NCBI GenBank assembly: GCA_018697195.1
Contig: CM031879.1
Coordinates: 35,823,408-35,887,407 of the forward strand
Direction: 5' to 3'
Length of the DNA: 64,000 bases
Source: Certhia americana
Taxonomy: Eukaryota > Chordata > Aves > Passeriformes > Certhiidae
A program made the translations under genes and the position numbers. This document shows, one piece after another, positions 1 to 12,610 of this stretch (position 1 is the first letter of the stretch; each line of letters starts with the position of its first letter). The notes under the pieces are model-generated. The model was not told the origin of the DNA. It did not search any database and saw nothing but the letters and a program-made list of their open reading frames with translations.

Positions 1-64
1 TCTATATCTATATCTATATCTATATCTATATCTATATCTATATCTATATCTATATCTATATCTA

Positions 65-98
<34 letters not shown>
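1..98. repeat. (TCTATA)n then (TCTA)n microsatellite
   Basis: About eleven TCTATA hexamers are followed from about position 67 by about eight TCTA tetramers, then a degenerate TATAGATATATA tail. The change of unit inside one tract suggests slippage acting on an older TCTA repeat. The repeat runs off the left edge of the window, so its full length is unknown. Confidence 0.95.
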
Positions 99-99
<1 letters not shown>

Positions 100-113
100 A
101 TAGATATATATAG

Positions 114-560
114 ATGTCTGTCCCTATAAAAACCCCAGCCTCAACCCCTGTTTTTAGGAGCTTTATGTTCCTGGCTCCCTTTGCAGAGATGCTGACATTA
201 AAGCCATCTCTGTGGAATCGCCATACAGACTCCTCTCTCTCTCATTCCTGCGTTGGCCTGGGGATTCCAGCCTTGAGCTGAAAATCACTATTGAACTGAG
301 AATCACTATTGAACTGAGAATCACTATCAAGCTGAAACCACTTGCTGGAATCCCCTCACAGCTAAGGAAGCAGCAGTACCTCTAGAAGGTGTTCTCCTTG
401 GAGACACATCTCTCTGGGAAGGATACAGCCCCTGGGTACATTTCTCACCCAGCTTTCTGGCTGCATCAAAACCCCACCCTGTAGTATTTGCCAGAAGCTT
501 CAGTTGAGGACAAGGAAGGGTACCGGTGGAGGGGATCCCAGGCACAGAAAATGGACTCTT
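114..560 (+). mobile_element. LTR-like fragment of an endogenous retrovirus
   Basis: The segment has the order of signals expected of a retroviral LTR on the + strand. A TATAAAAA box lies at 125-132, an ATTAAA polyadenylation signal at 197-202 (72 bases downstream, a normal R-region distance), and moderately GC-rich U5-like sequence follows. An 18-bp tandem repeat lies at 276-331. The left side is lost in the microsatellite and I could not find a clean right terminus or target duplication, so the end is approximate. The wording resembles passerine retroviral LTRs I know in general terms. No gag, pol or env reading frame accompanies it. Confidence 0.4.
276..331. repeat. 18-bp tandem repeat, about 3 copies
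   Basis: The unit AACTGAGAATCACTATTG occurs about three times in a row with few changes; the first and last copies are the most diverged. It lies inside the LTR-like fragment and looks like a local duplication within U5. Confidence 0.8.
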
Positions 561-2734
561 GCTAGAGGTGAAATATCATCATCCTTTCTATGATCTACTG
601 GAAATCTTCTGAACCTCACATTTCAGGGTTTCTGTAGGACAGTACTCTTTAGCAGGATTTTCATGGCTCGTGTTTGAACACCTGCTGTCTGTTGGAGTCC
701 CATGTTCCAGGGAAAGTGCACCCTGTTGTTTGCCACAAGTCAGACAGGGATGGCTGAACAAGGTGCCTTGTACCAAACGGGTACCCTTTACCCAAGATTG
801 TTTCTTGCTCTGTACAACAGCCTTATACAGGTCTAAATTTCTTCTATCCTAAATTATTTACTTGCACCTTCACAATCATAAATATTGTTCAACAATACTT
901 TTTTTTGATCTTTTCTTTTTTGCCCCCCCTTCATTCATGAAGATACACTATATGGAGGGTTATTAATATGTTTCCCTTGGGGATAAATTAACCATCACCT
1001 GTGCCTTATTTGGGAGCTGTTTATATTAAATACTGACAAAAGATAAGATGATAGTAGAACTATTTGATCTACAAACATGTGCCTCTGATTACATTATTAT
1101 TACAAACTACCCTAGGTTTAATTTAATTAGTCATTTAACCATCATGGTGACATTTGTTAAGTTCATTGGTTTAAACAGAAGCCAAATGAATGTGCCAATG
1201 GAAATTATGTCCCTTCAAAAGCTGTTCCCAGACCCCTCCTTCCTGGCTATGCTGAGGCTGCTTGCTTAAGCACCCCAGGACAGCACAGCATTGCAAACCC
1301 CATAGTACCTGGGTCTTGTATGAACACTTCCCCAGGAACCAAGCTGGTTTCTTCTGTGCACAGGAGAGCACAGAAAGGATTCATACTAATGCCCATGCAC
1401 ACTCACAAAATAGCCCAATCCCACTAAACAACCTAAATAAACTACATTATTTTGTAGTAACAGGGCCATGCCTTGCCTTACTGTGTTCCTTGCAGCACCT
1501 TGTGCTTGTGGGTTAGGTCTGTGATGTCCTTTTGAGAGAACTAGGGAATGTCTGGCAGAGGATTCATCTTCCCCTCATGGTGTGTTATTTCACTGTGCTT
1601 TCTTGAGATATATTTTGAAGAGTTTTTTCCTCCCAAATTACTCTATACATCATCACTGTTGCTTTAGATAGCACAGCAAAAGGAGAGCTAAAACAGCAAT
1701 ATAATATTTTCCTCATTCAATGGAAAACATAAATTCTTTTTTGGTTGTTTTTAAATCAAAGCATAAATCTTCAATTTTATTGGAACATGGCCTCTGTAAA
1801 AGGTTTTATGGTTATTTAAGATGAATATAAGCTGTAAAAAAATCGTTAGTTTACTACACACTTGGATTAAAATTTTCCAGTTTTCCTGGTAAAAAAGTAC
1901 AGCTTGTGAAAGACGCATTAAAATGCTACCTTTCAGATTTTCACACAAGGGTATAAATATTAACACAATAAATTGTATGAATAAAGACAATTCAGAATAG
2001 ACAGACAAGGACACTGGATATCCAGAATTTTCCTCTTCTGTATTTTGAATAATCTCTTGTAAATATGAGAATAGAGATGTCCATGAGCTTACCCCACTGT
2101 ATCAGGCCACCTGTTTGCTGCTGCTTGAAAATGAACTGGATCTCTAGACACTGAGGCATTTCTAGAGTGATTTGTCTCAAAGCCACTAAAGGCAACAGTG
2201 AGAGCTCAGCTGAGCAAGACCTTGATGTTAGTGTGCAGACTTGACATAATGAATACTTTTACACTGAGGTTTTGCCCTTATTTGTCTTTGCATCAGACAG
2301 TTTTCGGGCTTTCTGTCACCTAAAAGGTCATCACTTGCTATTCCTTCATGTTCTCTTTTGTAGCTACCTATGTGGTTCTGCGTTTTTAACTGACTAACTG
2401 GCACAGAAATATCTCCTGTTTGCATGATGTAGGTCTCAATTGTGGGTCTGTATTGCTCTTCACATAATACTGACTTCTATGTTTTTATTACCTTAAACCT
2501 GCATTTAAAGAATCTTCATGGCAATATATAGGAAGAGTATTAAAATATTTATTTAAAAAGGCATCAGATGCTTGGTTAATTAGCATATCATTTCCCATCT
2601 GGCAATATCTGAAATGGATTTGCCACCCTGTCTAAAAAAGAAGACATCCTCCATTACAGGAGCTCCTGCTCGCATCAGTAACAATAAATCCACAGAAATC
2701 ACTGGCGCAGAAACATGTTCTTACATTGTAAATA
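561..2734. other. AT-rich non-coding stretch, nothing recognised
   Basis: Open frames on both strands are below 90 codons, overlap one another and show no recognisable domain. I see no splice-site pairs, tRNA-like folds or transposon ends that I would defend. Short T runs near 900-925 are the only low-complexity sequence. Confidence 0.6.
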
Positions 2735-2774
2735 CAACCAACCAACCAACCAACCAACCAACCAACCAACCAAC
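2735..2774. repeat. (CAAC)10 microsatellite
   Basis: Ten uninterrupted CAAC units. Read in frame, it makes an artificial NQPT peptide repeat, which accounts for the small reading frame that crosses it. Confidence 0.97.
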
Positions 2775-4169
2775 CTCGTGCCTTACACTATTCCACAATG
2801 AGTGGATGAGATGAACGTGGCAAATAACTCCTATTAATGGTTAGGAAGCAATTTGTGAACCACTGGTGAAAAAATAGACTGAAAAATTGGCAGCATTACA
2901 GTCTTGTCTGATTCTCATACTTAAATACTTGTGTCCTCTGCACTTTCGCAGTGAGAATACATAATGTAATCAGGAATAAAATGCAAATCTTTAGCTAAGG
3001 AATGTAACTTCTTTAACAAAAAGAGACATAAGTGACTAGTCTGATGTTGTGCTGGGACTAAAAGAAACACCTTTGGTTTACAGCACTAATTACAGTGTGA
3101 TCTGTTTTTCTGTTGTTTTGGGCTTTGGTTTTGATACTTTAATCTATCCAGTATTACTGAAACCAGGTCATATTCAATGTCATTGTAATCTTTCTAACTG
3201 GGGAAAAATACTGCCATTTGTACATATGGCTGAGGGGGCAAATCCTGAGGATGGATCAAAAGGAAACGATGGTGAATATCATCTGCTGAAGCAGAAAACT
3301 TGTTCTATGTATACCTATAAATGTTTTAATGCTTAAGTTTAGAAGCATTTATTCTAAAGTGATATGTTGATGTGTGCTGTGTTCAATCTTTAAGACAGCA
3401 CTGTTAGAATAATTAATACAGATGAACTAAGTTTCCCTTGATTTTTCATGTTAACCAAAACAGCCATACCCAGGGTTTTGCTCTTAAAAGCGTATTGCTG
3501 TAAGTGGATGCCCTTTTCTTTAAACTGACTTCAGCCATTTTGTCTGAAGATTGTAGGTAATGAAGGGATCCTTTTCAACTCACTCTGTAACATGTCTCTT
3601 GAAATTAGTATAGGATTCACAGAAAACTGTAGTTGAGGAATCTAAAATGAAGCTCATAATGTTTGCTAAGCTTTATGCACAGTATTTCCTGATTTAAAAG
3701 GGATGTTCCATGTGAAGCACTGGAGGACACTGTCCTCTTTGGCATACTGAGTTATAGCTTGCCCTTACTGTAGCCACCACTTTCTGATCTAGCATTCCTT
3801 TTACATGAAACATTTCTATTGAAGTTAATGAAAAATGAGGGTGTTCAAGAAAAGCAGCTCTATTTTCATGTTTTTACATAAAGATGCAAATTAGGAACAG
3901 TATTAAAACCCTTACAAAATGGATGGAATTGTAAAGCAGAGTTTGTACTGGACATAAGTAATTTGTTCTGACGTTTTGTATAAACTTTACAAATAAATCA
4001 GGAGTTTTGCTATAAATAATGCTTACTGTTGAATAATCTGGATAAAAGATAGTTACAGTTAAGGAACAGCTTTTTAGTTAGTGATTTCAGTGTCAATTTT
4101 GAACTGATTTAGGAATTTACTAGAGTGTCCTTTCATGATGTTTTTGTAGAGATTTCTGTGGACAAACTG
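2775..4169. other. AT-rich non-coding stretch, nothing recognised
   Basis: Single-copy-looking sequence with scattered short open frames (up to 95 codons) that match no family I know. No repeat structure or candidate exon is visible. Confidence 0.55.
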
Positions 4170-4965
4170 GGAGGATGAAAACATTAAGATTGTGCCCAAC
4201 TCCTCAAAGAGGAAAATCAAAATTTAGGTTTTGAGTATTCAAGGATCACCTCCTCCAAGCTCAGGAGAAATGCATCCTAGCAAAGAGGAAATCAGGCAAA
4301 AGTGTCAGGAGGCCTGCATGGGAGACCCTGGACATACTCAAGCACAAAAAGGAAGCCTACGGAGCTGGAAGCAGGGACAGGGAACCTGAGCATAACACTG
4401 AGACATTGTCTATGTGGAAAATGATTTGGTTTGGAAAGCTACAGTCTCTTGTAGAATCAAATATGGCTGGGGACATTAAGGCCAACAAGAATAGCTCCTA
4501 TAGGTACATTAGTATTAAAGAACAACCAGGGAAAATATGGTGTCTCCATGGAAGGAAATGGGAGACCTGGTAACCAAGGATATGGAGAAGGCTGAGGTAC
4601 TCAATGACTTCTGTCTCAGATTTCACTGGTGAGTGTTCCAGCCACACTGCCAACTCACAGAAGGCAAAAGCACTGGGAGAATGAAGAACCACTCACTGTA
4701 GGGTAAAATCAGGCTTGAGAGCTTCTAAGGAGGCTGAAGGTGCACAAGGCCATGGGACCTGATGAGATACTTTTGTGTCTCCTAAGGGAGCTAGCAGATG
4801 AACTGGCTAAGCCACTAATCATTGTATTTGAGAACTCTTGTCAGTCTGGTGAAGTTCCCACTGACAGGGAAAGGGGAAACACAATCCCCATTTTTACAAA
4901 GAGAAAAAAGGAAGACTTGAGGAACTACACAACAGTCAGCCTCTGCTCATCACGATCATTTCTTT
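4170..4965 (+). mobile_element. CR1 LINE fragment, ORF2 middle part (dead)
   Basis: This is an internal piece of CR1 ORF2, the endonuclease and reverse transcriptase polyprotein that copies the element by target-primed reverse transcription. The 5' part (about 4235-4380) translates in pieces to the linker before the RT domain, including LKHKKEAYGAG. From 4740 one frame reads HKAMGPDEILLCLLRELAD and continues through SGEVP to the NYTTVSL block, which matches the start of the CR1 RT domain. Stops and frame changes occur upstream (for example after GRKWETW). The copy stops before the catalytic motif and has no CR1 3' end, so it is an old fragment truncated on both sides. Edges are uncertain by about 70 bases. 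Confidence 0.88.
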
Positions 4966-7900
4966 CATGTGACACCTTGTTGAGCTCCCAACTGGTCCAA
5001 GAGGCTGAAAGAAAGTCCATTTCCATACCATGTCATGTGCTCAGTTATTGAGTGATTTAGAGGTTTCCAAATCCTTGTTGAAACACTACATCCAAAGAAA
5101 ATAGAAGGTCTTGTATTTTACTCCAAAACAACCCCTGGAGTCAAGCCAGAGGTAAATGGAAAATTTTTATATAATTTTTTTAAAAAAGGAAGGAACTATT
5201 TACAAAATCTCACGTGTGAGAGGACTTTGAGTCTGAGCTGTTATTGTGTGAATTTATCTAAGAAAGAAAATATGTACATCTCAAAGGAAGTAATTAATGT
5301 CACCATGAGTCTGTAGTTTAGGGCCTACAGAAATTATCCTCCATGATACTTCTACCTGAAATATACTGATTTTTATATAAACTGTATTTATGACAAGAAA
5401 GATAAGAAGTTAAGAAAGGGAAAAGTGAAAGGGAATAAATTGTCATAGTGGTGTGAGATGGGAAAAAGGAGAAGCTGCCTTAAATACTATTTATTAGTAT
5501 TACTATTTATACTAAATATTCTAAAATAATTTGTATGTATTTAATTACAAAAGAACTTACAGTTTTGGGTCACTACAAATGGATGTTCTTATAATGTAAG
5601 AGCAGGCTATCCATTGCTGAAGCACCAGTAGTCCTCTGTGGTGCATGTTGCAGTAAATGTGCTCTGTTGGTTTGGTTCAAAACATTTATCCTCAATAAAA
5701 GTGCTTCTGGATGGACATGGTATCAGAGCAGCCCTTAGCCTTGCAGATGTCTCTGCCATCACCAGGGAGATGCCAACTCAACAGTCAAATAAAAAGAGGC
5801 TTACTGTAGAAAACATCACATTTCCCTTTAATTTTCTTCCATGCCATCACTTAGAAAAGCCTGCAAAGAGACCCTTGTATTTCTGCAGCCTTTTTTGTTT
5901 TGTTTTTGATACCAAAGGGGAATAAGGATCTTTCTGAATTCTTATTTCTGAATCTGAACAAGGATCTTTCCTGACTAGGGTGAGTCCTGCTCACACTGAG
6001 ACCCATGGTGCATGTTTTTGGTAGTCTGTCCTGACCATGTAATGTGTCTCCTGGACCACAGAAAATGAGCTAACTGCTTCACTGGATCATGGAGCAAAAG
6101 GACCCTTCCTTTCAGATAAGTGTTTGGGAATCAGGATTATTTCCTGGAAAAAATCAGTTCTACTTTATCCACTACCTTTCAGCTAAAATCTACTAGAGAT
6201 AGGTAAATATAGCTAAAATATTAATGACAAAGTATATATGTTTTATTTCATAATCAAATGTGAATTACATAATAATCACAGAGCAATTACAGTAAAATCA
6301 TTTTAGTTACGTGTTACCTACAACTACTGATTGATATACTCTGGTCAGCACATGACACTGTTGATACAGCATAAACCCAACCAAGTGTATCTAGAGTCTA
6401 AAAACACAATAGGTGAGCAAAAAGTAACTCAGTCAGAGACACAACCCCCAACTTGTAGAACTGGTGTGCTCAGGGATGTACAGGCGAAATCTAGTTATAA
6501 TAGAATCACAGTACAATTTAGGAGTAACTTGAAACCACTGCATGTTGCAGTCTTAAAAATAAGGTTTTATGATGTTAATAATGATAATGTTAAAAGATAC
6601 AGAAGTCTTTATAGTTATAGTTAATTCATGGCTAGAGTACAAGATGCTAGTACAAATAGTCATTTCCACATTTTAAGAAAAAATTCCTAAAATCAGTATA
6701 AGTTCTTTGAGTAATCTATATAGGTTTGAAAATTCAGGACTGAAACCCTGCCTTAGAATAAAATGTATATAATTTGTATTTACATTTTTTCCATGTCATG
6801 CCATGTTTTCAGAAAAGGAGAACAAAAGCCAAGGAGGAAAGGAGCAGATTTCCCAAGGAGTTCCAAGGCCTGGAAAAAATACAAAATTAATAAAGTAACC
6901 ATAGAAGTTACGTGATCTACTGAGTCTCTCAACTCATTGTGCAATGATTTTGCCTTCCAGAACTTTTGCTTGAACCACAGCATATTGTTTTATGATACAT
7001 TCTTTCATGTTTAAAAGCTGAAAGTGAAGGATCAACTATTATTTATCCTCTTTGTTAAAAAAGAAGAGTTTCTAGACTGAGTTTGTCTGGCTCTGGTTTC
7101 CAACCACCGAGTTGTGCATCTTTTTCTATCAAATAAAGCATTTAAATTCTGTTACACTGTAATAAAATAACCTCTTGTCATTTTCTTGGGTGTGTAAAAT
7201 AGACTAAAACTTTAGACCTTTTCACCAGAAGATGCTTCCCAAATTTTAGCATTCTTCCACAGCTTTTATATTTCCCTTATGAATCAGTATAACACCCCTG
7301 ATCACACCTGCAACATTCCTGGACCCCAAGGGGTCTAGGGATAACCAATGCTTTGCCATCAGTTATCCTGCTCATTGTTTTAGGTGTTAAGCCTGGCTGG
7401 CCCCTGCCACTGGGGCACACTACCAGGAGGGAAACAAGACAACCCAGAAGTTTGAAACAGAAGTGGCAGCTCCATTGGTGCTCATGGTCAGTTTTGTATT
7501 TTAAAGTTACAATCATTATGTACAACAAAAAAGTAGTATTTCCTTACTCCTTCTTGGCTGTGGTGGAAATGATTTGGCTCTGATGGAAATTATTTGCTCT
7601 TTTAGCCATTATGTTATTTTTCTTATATTTTACAGCTACTAAATCTTTCTAAAAGCCACTGCTTCCTCTGATAGCCTCTGTTTCCCTTTATAAATGGGAT
7701 TTGTTTTCTCCTGAAAAATGACCTTACATTTGGTTGTGTTGACATGCATTCAAATGAAACCCCTTTTCCAAGTGACCCTGACCTATGCCCATCATCTCTT
7801 CTCTCTTCATTATCTTCTTTTTGCTACAAATTTTATCAGCAATGATTTAATATTTTCTTCAAGATCGTTGAATGGGATGAAAGCAGCTCCCTGGAGGCTT

Positions 7901-8711
7901 CTGCTCAAAAAAACCCCTAGCCATTGCAAATGCCTTACTCAGATCTACCAACTGAGCAATTCTTGATATTTTTAAAATGAGTCTGTATTGATTTTCTTGT
8001 ACAGCTAATTTTTCTGAGAATGTTATGAAGGACTTGCTTTAATGACTTGTAAGAGTTGGGCAACTGAATCAAATTCGTAATGTCACAAAACTTTTGAGGT
8101 AGATTATAAAAATTAAAAAAAAAACCCAGCAATATTGATTGAATCACTAGTTCTTTTTGACTCATTTCTGATTGTTTTCCCTGCCAGCCTTTCCTGGGTT
8201 TTATTAGAGAACAAGGTCAATCTTAGCTTGTTTGCAACCTTTCAGTTTGGATTTTTTTTTTTATCATTCTAGGATTTATTAGTATTAATAATTCAGAGAG
8301 CTTCTTGACAACAATTGTTATCTCTTATAGATGCAACTTTCTTGGTCTTGCAAAGTCAGAATTGTCTAAACAGGATGTGTGGGAAGGAGGATATTCTCTC
8401 CACTGTGCCAGTCCCCAGTGGCTGACTCTGGCTGTTGGTAGCTCAGCTTCTCAGCACTTGGGGGAACCACTGCTTGAGTACTTCTGCCTTTGGTACTTTG
8501 TGATCAATAACCCTGTCAACCATGTCTAATAGCAGGTCCAAGTTGTTAATGGGATTTCATTTGCTCCTGATGCATGTTAATAACTCCTCCTGGTTAGCCT
8601 TACCCTGGATGACCAGTAGTGTCTCTTCTATCTTTAGAAATTATTGCATTTCCACATTTCTTTATTTCTGCCCATTACTATCAGGATCATTTTGGGCTTA
8701 GTAGTATTTTT
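4966..8711. other. AT-rich non-coding stretch, nothing recognised
   Basis: No reading frame over 100 codons and no transposon signature. Short A- and T-rich runs are common (for example near 5170 and 8115-8130). A repeated GATGGAAATGATTTGG-like phrase at about 7562-7592 is a small local duplication. Confidence 0.55.
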
Positions 8712-8744
8712 TACCTCCCTTTCATCATTCAATGAAGGGAGGTA
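8712..8744. repeat. Inverted repeat, 13-14 bp arms, 6-base loop
   Basis: The left arm TACCTCCCTTTCAT pairs with the right arm ATGAAGGGAGGTA, with one bulged base, around the loop CATTCA. Pairing does not extend outside the arms, so the stem is too short for a typical pre-miRNA. Confidence 0.85.
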
Positions 8745-8968
8745 TTTCTCCTCTGAGGCACAGATATGGGTGATTAGGAGTTGCTGATCTACTTTCTCCA
8801 GAATTTGCTTTCTCTCAACCTGAAATAGAGAGAATATCCACCAGAGTACAGAACTGGCCTCCCTAAAATGGTGTCTTTTGGGTTCATTTGCTGTGGTCAG
8901 CTCTGTCCCTGTGGTCCCACTTTCCTCAAGGCTTTGCAGTGAAACAAGCAGACTGAATGTGATGTGAA

Positions 8969-8991
8969 GCTGCTGCTGCTGCTGCTGCTGC
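8969..8991. repeat. (GCT)7 trinucleotide repeat
   Basis: Seven GCT units followed by GCAGCTG. On the minus strand it reads as CAG and gives a seven-glutamine run inside a 152-codon open frame (8634-9092) that otherwise has no recognisable domain. I treat it as a simple repeat, not a polyglutamine gene. Confidence 0.9.
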
Positions 8992-11211
8992 AGCTGAAGG
9001 AGAGGCAGAAGTGGGATAAGATCTGGAATGACTTTCTGGAGAATCCGTCTCCTTCCTTCAGCCTCAAATGAAAGGGGAGAAGAGACTTCCAAGTGGCACT
9101 AACTTAACAGCTGCTCTTCTGACAGGATCCTCATCTCCTTACTCCAAAAAGCAGACAGTTCCTGCATGTTTGGAGACCATTCCCCTTGGAAATAACACCA
9201 CTGTGGCACAGGCAGCTATTCCACCTGTGGCAGCCCACTGTCCTGACCTGCCAGGGCTACAGCAGGTATCACCCTGCAGTATCACTGGGATGGCTGGCTA
9301 CCATGGCCTATGGCAGCAGAATCAGGTTGGTTTGAGTCTCTGCTTGGTGTGAAAACTCTTCCAAGAAGGGCAAATGCCAACAGACACAGCCAAACTTACT
9401 TGAGTGCTGCCACACATACATTCATTGCTTATCACTAAGCTGAAGCTGGTGTCGACAGACTCTCTCCTACTTGCTTTAGCTTGGTTTTTTCAGCTTTAGG
9501 AAAGTAGTGTTCTCAAAGAAGCAAGAGTATGTACTGCTGTTAGGCTATAGCAAGTAAATGATCACAACCAATTGCATAATCTACATTGACTGACAGGTTT
9601 TCTTTCACATGTAATGTGGTTTTATCCCCAAGTCTGGTACTTTTTGATAGACAAATCAGTAACATTACTGATGTCACTATCTAGAAACTATTTGCCTCAT
9701 AGGTAAAGGGGAACAGAGTTTGGTATTGTGCAAGCACTAGTTGTTGCTGATAGTTTGTGAAATATTGTAGTGTATGATGTTGTTTGTATAGGAAAAGCCA
9801 GAAAATGGCATTTGAAAGAGTACTTGCATAATCATTGGTGACTGATAGACTGACAGAGGATATCTCAAACAAAAATACTGTTTCTATTAATTAGTGTGCA
9901 ATTTAATATATTTGACTTTACATGCCAGAGTCTAGTTGATCTTTTAATTCATCCCTTGGATATTATAAATATTTAGAAATATTAGTAGTTAAAAAAAAAA
10001 AGGACACTGCAGTTTAGTCTTAGTGACACAGGTCTTAGCATGATCTAATTTTTTCAGTTTCTTAACTGGACTCCAAAGGCTGGTGACAAACTTTCCCTGG
10101 GGAGCAGGGGACACAGAGCCCTACCATATGCACAGTTGGGTGCAGTGCATGAAAAATGCCACACAGGAAAAGGCAGGCTGTGCCACAGGCTATTCTCCCA
10201 CCATTGCTGATATTATGGAAAAAGGATCAGATACAGAGGACTAGCAAACCCTTCGTATTAGACATGGGACAGTAGAGATCATATGCAGAATAGAATATTG
10301 AGAGAAGTATTTTTCTTAAGTTCATTTGTAGTAACCATTGGTATCAACTTAGGATTGATGCTTGTAACTGGAAGTATTATCCAGGATATATTAATTAAAC
10401 TGAATTTAGTTCTGAGTTTACAGATGCCATGAGCACAAGTTAGCACACACAGGCTAGGGATGGCAGAAGCTTTCACAATTACAGGGCCTTAAACCAATAT
10501 ATAATGCTTCAGTTCTGCTTTATCCTCAGATGCATCAGGGGCCACTAAGGAGTTACCAAAATTACATGCACTGAGGTAATTCAAAGAAATTTGCTTTAAA
10601 ATGCCATAACTTAAAGAAGGCAGTTTTATTGCCGATGAGAATTGTATGAGAGACCAACATGCACATTTATGCAAAAATCAGCCAGTTGCATTTACAACAA
10701 AGCAGAGTAAACTGAATCCAGACCAAAAGGGATTTGTTAGCAGCTTTAGATTTTGTTTAAATTTCCCCATAGGACATCTGAACCATATGTGGAAATAAAA
10801 TCCATGCATAAAACTGCATATTCCTGTGCAGTTTATTAGATACTTGACATCTCAATCAACATACTAATGTACTTCCTGAGACAACTCTTAAGCATCTGCA
10901 AATGTTTCCTTTTGATTGCTTTTTCTCTTCCTGTGAAAGAAATCTTTCTCTTCTGACTGTTCTTCTCATGAGCTTTTAACCCTCCCTGCCTGTCCTTGTC
11001 TTAGTGCTGGCCAAGCTCAGTCCTATCTTTCTAGAAATGTGGTGGCTCAGAAATTTGTCTTCTGATGTCCTCATTCTGGGAGTGTCCAGCTTCACAGGAG
11101 AATCTCCTTTGGCTTCGAAGTCTGAGATTAAAAAGATGGACCTTGTTAAGTAAACAACAATATTTTGGAGTATTTGAAGAGTTTTTTCATGTCTTTATGC
11201 TGAGGTTAGGG
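8992..11211. other. Non-coding stretch, nothing recognised
   Basis: The 5' few hundred bases (9060-9330) are more GC-rich and open for 94 codons on the + strand (9068-9352), without a recognisable product or splice context. The remainder is AT-rich with an A run at about 9991-10001. Confidence 0.5.
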
Positions 11212-11273
11212 TTTTTTTTTTTTTGTAAAATTTGTGCCTTTTAACTAATTTTTACAAAAAAAAAAAAAAAAAA
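11212..11273. repeat. Large T-run/A-run inverted repeat
   Basis: T13 followed by GTAAAATTT (11212-11233) is mirrored by AATTTTTAC followed by A18 (11247-11273). Together they form an almost perfect stem of about 20 bp with a 13-base loop. The arms share the GTAAAA/TTTTAC segment next to the homopolymers, so this is more than two unrelated A/T runs. Confidence 0.85.
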
Positions 11274-12579
11274 GAGTCTACAATCTGGCTTGAGGAGTCC
11301 CTGAGTACATAAATGTTAATAAATTAGGTAGAGCGTCTGTTCTTCATTCCCTGAAGGGAAGTGGCAAGCTCTGGGCTGTACTTCTGTAGCAGAAATTGTT
11401 TTCCTCCTTCCTCCTGGGCAGAGTAACTACATCTATTCTGTCTTCTGGAAACAGATCCTGGCCTGTGTATCACACAAACTGTGCTTGGGGGCTGTCCAGG
11501 AAAGTACCGCTTGGCATGGGTCAAATCCATGCTGAGTAATGTGTTCCTCCATCTACTCAGTTAAATTTCAGGACAATCACAGGCCAATGCTCTGTCTGCC
11601 ACCCTGCTTCATTTGCTAGAATAGGCATAGCCCCCAGATCCCATCAGCAGGCTTTTCCAGGAAGCTATTCAGAGCATCTTGTCTCAACAGCTTGCTGGAG
11701 TAGCTGGTTAGAGAGATGTAGTATTTACAGGGAGAATAAAAGCCTAGCCCTGTCAGGGATTGGCCCTGCTCCTCCAGCTCACCTGCTCCGGAGTTTGCAG
11801 AGGAGCATGCAGGAATATGGTACAGCATGATAGAGGTTTTACTACCTCTCTTTTAGGGTGGTGATACACATGATCACCATGCTAACAGGTAGACAAAAAA
11901 AGCCCTTTATATTATGCCATTATGTTTTCTTTATGTATCTTTCTCCCTCTCTGCTCTTGCTCTCTCCTTCCTTTCATCTGTCTCTAGACATCACTTACAA
12001 GGGCTGGAGCCACACAGATTCTGAATACTGATAGTTCCCAAAAATGCAGAATATCAGGAATTTGCTCAGACCCATTGGTAAAATACATCTCTCTGCCAGC
12101 GCAGCCACACACTAAGAAGATGACAAAGCAAGCTATTCAGAAAAATCTCCTAAATGCAAAAATGCATTTCAGTTGCCCCCATTGAGCTCTGAAAGGCTCC
12201 ACAAGCTGTGCTCAGTGCAAACACTAATGAGCAGCTAATGAAGACTGCTGTCCCCAGAGAGCCCAGATCCTCAAGTCTAAGCAAGTACCAGTACAGCAAG
12301 GCAACCAAAACATCACAACCACAACCAAACACAGAGTCAGGAAATTGGGCTAGGGTACCCTAAATCCATCTGCCCTTCAGCTTTCTCCCAGCTTTGGCTC
12401 TTTTCTCTTTCCAGGGTCACTCTGTCTCTGTGCATCACGGTCACGTGCTTTGATACTTCTATCTGTCCCTGGTGCATGGAGACAGAACCTTTGTTCTGCT
12501 GCTCCATCACAGCCCCTTATGAGACCTTGGACACCTGAGCTCTAAGTGCTCTGAGCCAAAAGGGTCCTTCAAGATACAA
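11274..12579. other. Non-coding stretch, nothing recognised
   Basis: Average composition, open frames up to 70 codons only. A pyrimidine-rich patch lies at 11930-11990. No repeat family recognised. Confidence 0.5.
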
Positions 12580-12610
12580 CAGTTGCTCAGGCTCACCTGA
12601 GCAGCAACTG
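12580..12610. repeat. Imperfect hairpin
   Basis: AGTTGCTCAGG and CCTGAGCAGCAACT are complementary apart from a three-base bulge and flank a CTCA loop. No RNA family is recognised. Confidence 0.75.

Noticed and set aside
8634..9092. 152-codon minus-strand open frame with a seven-glutamine run
   Set aside because: The glutamines come from the GCT microsatellite; the rest has no domain and no splice or promoter context.
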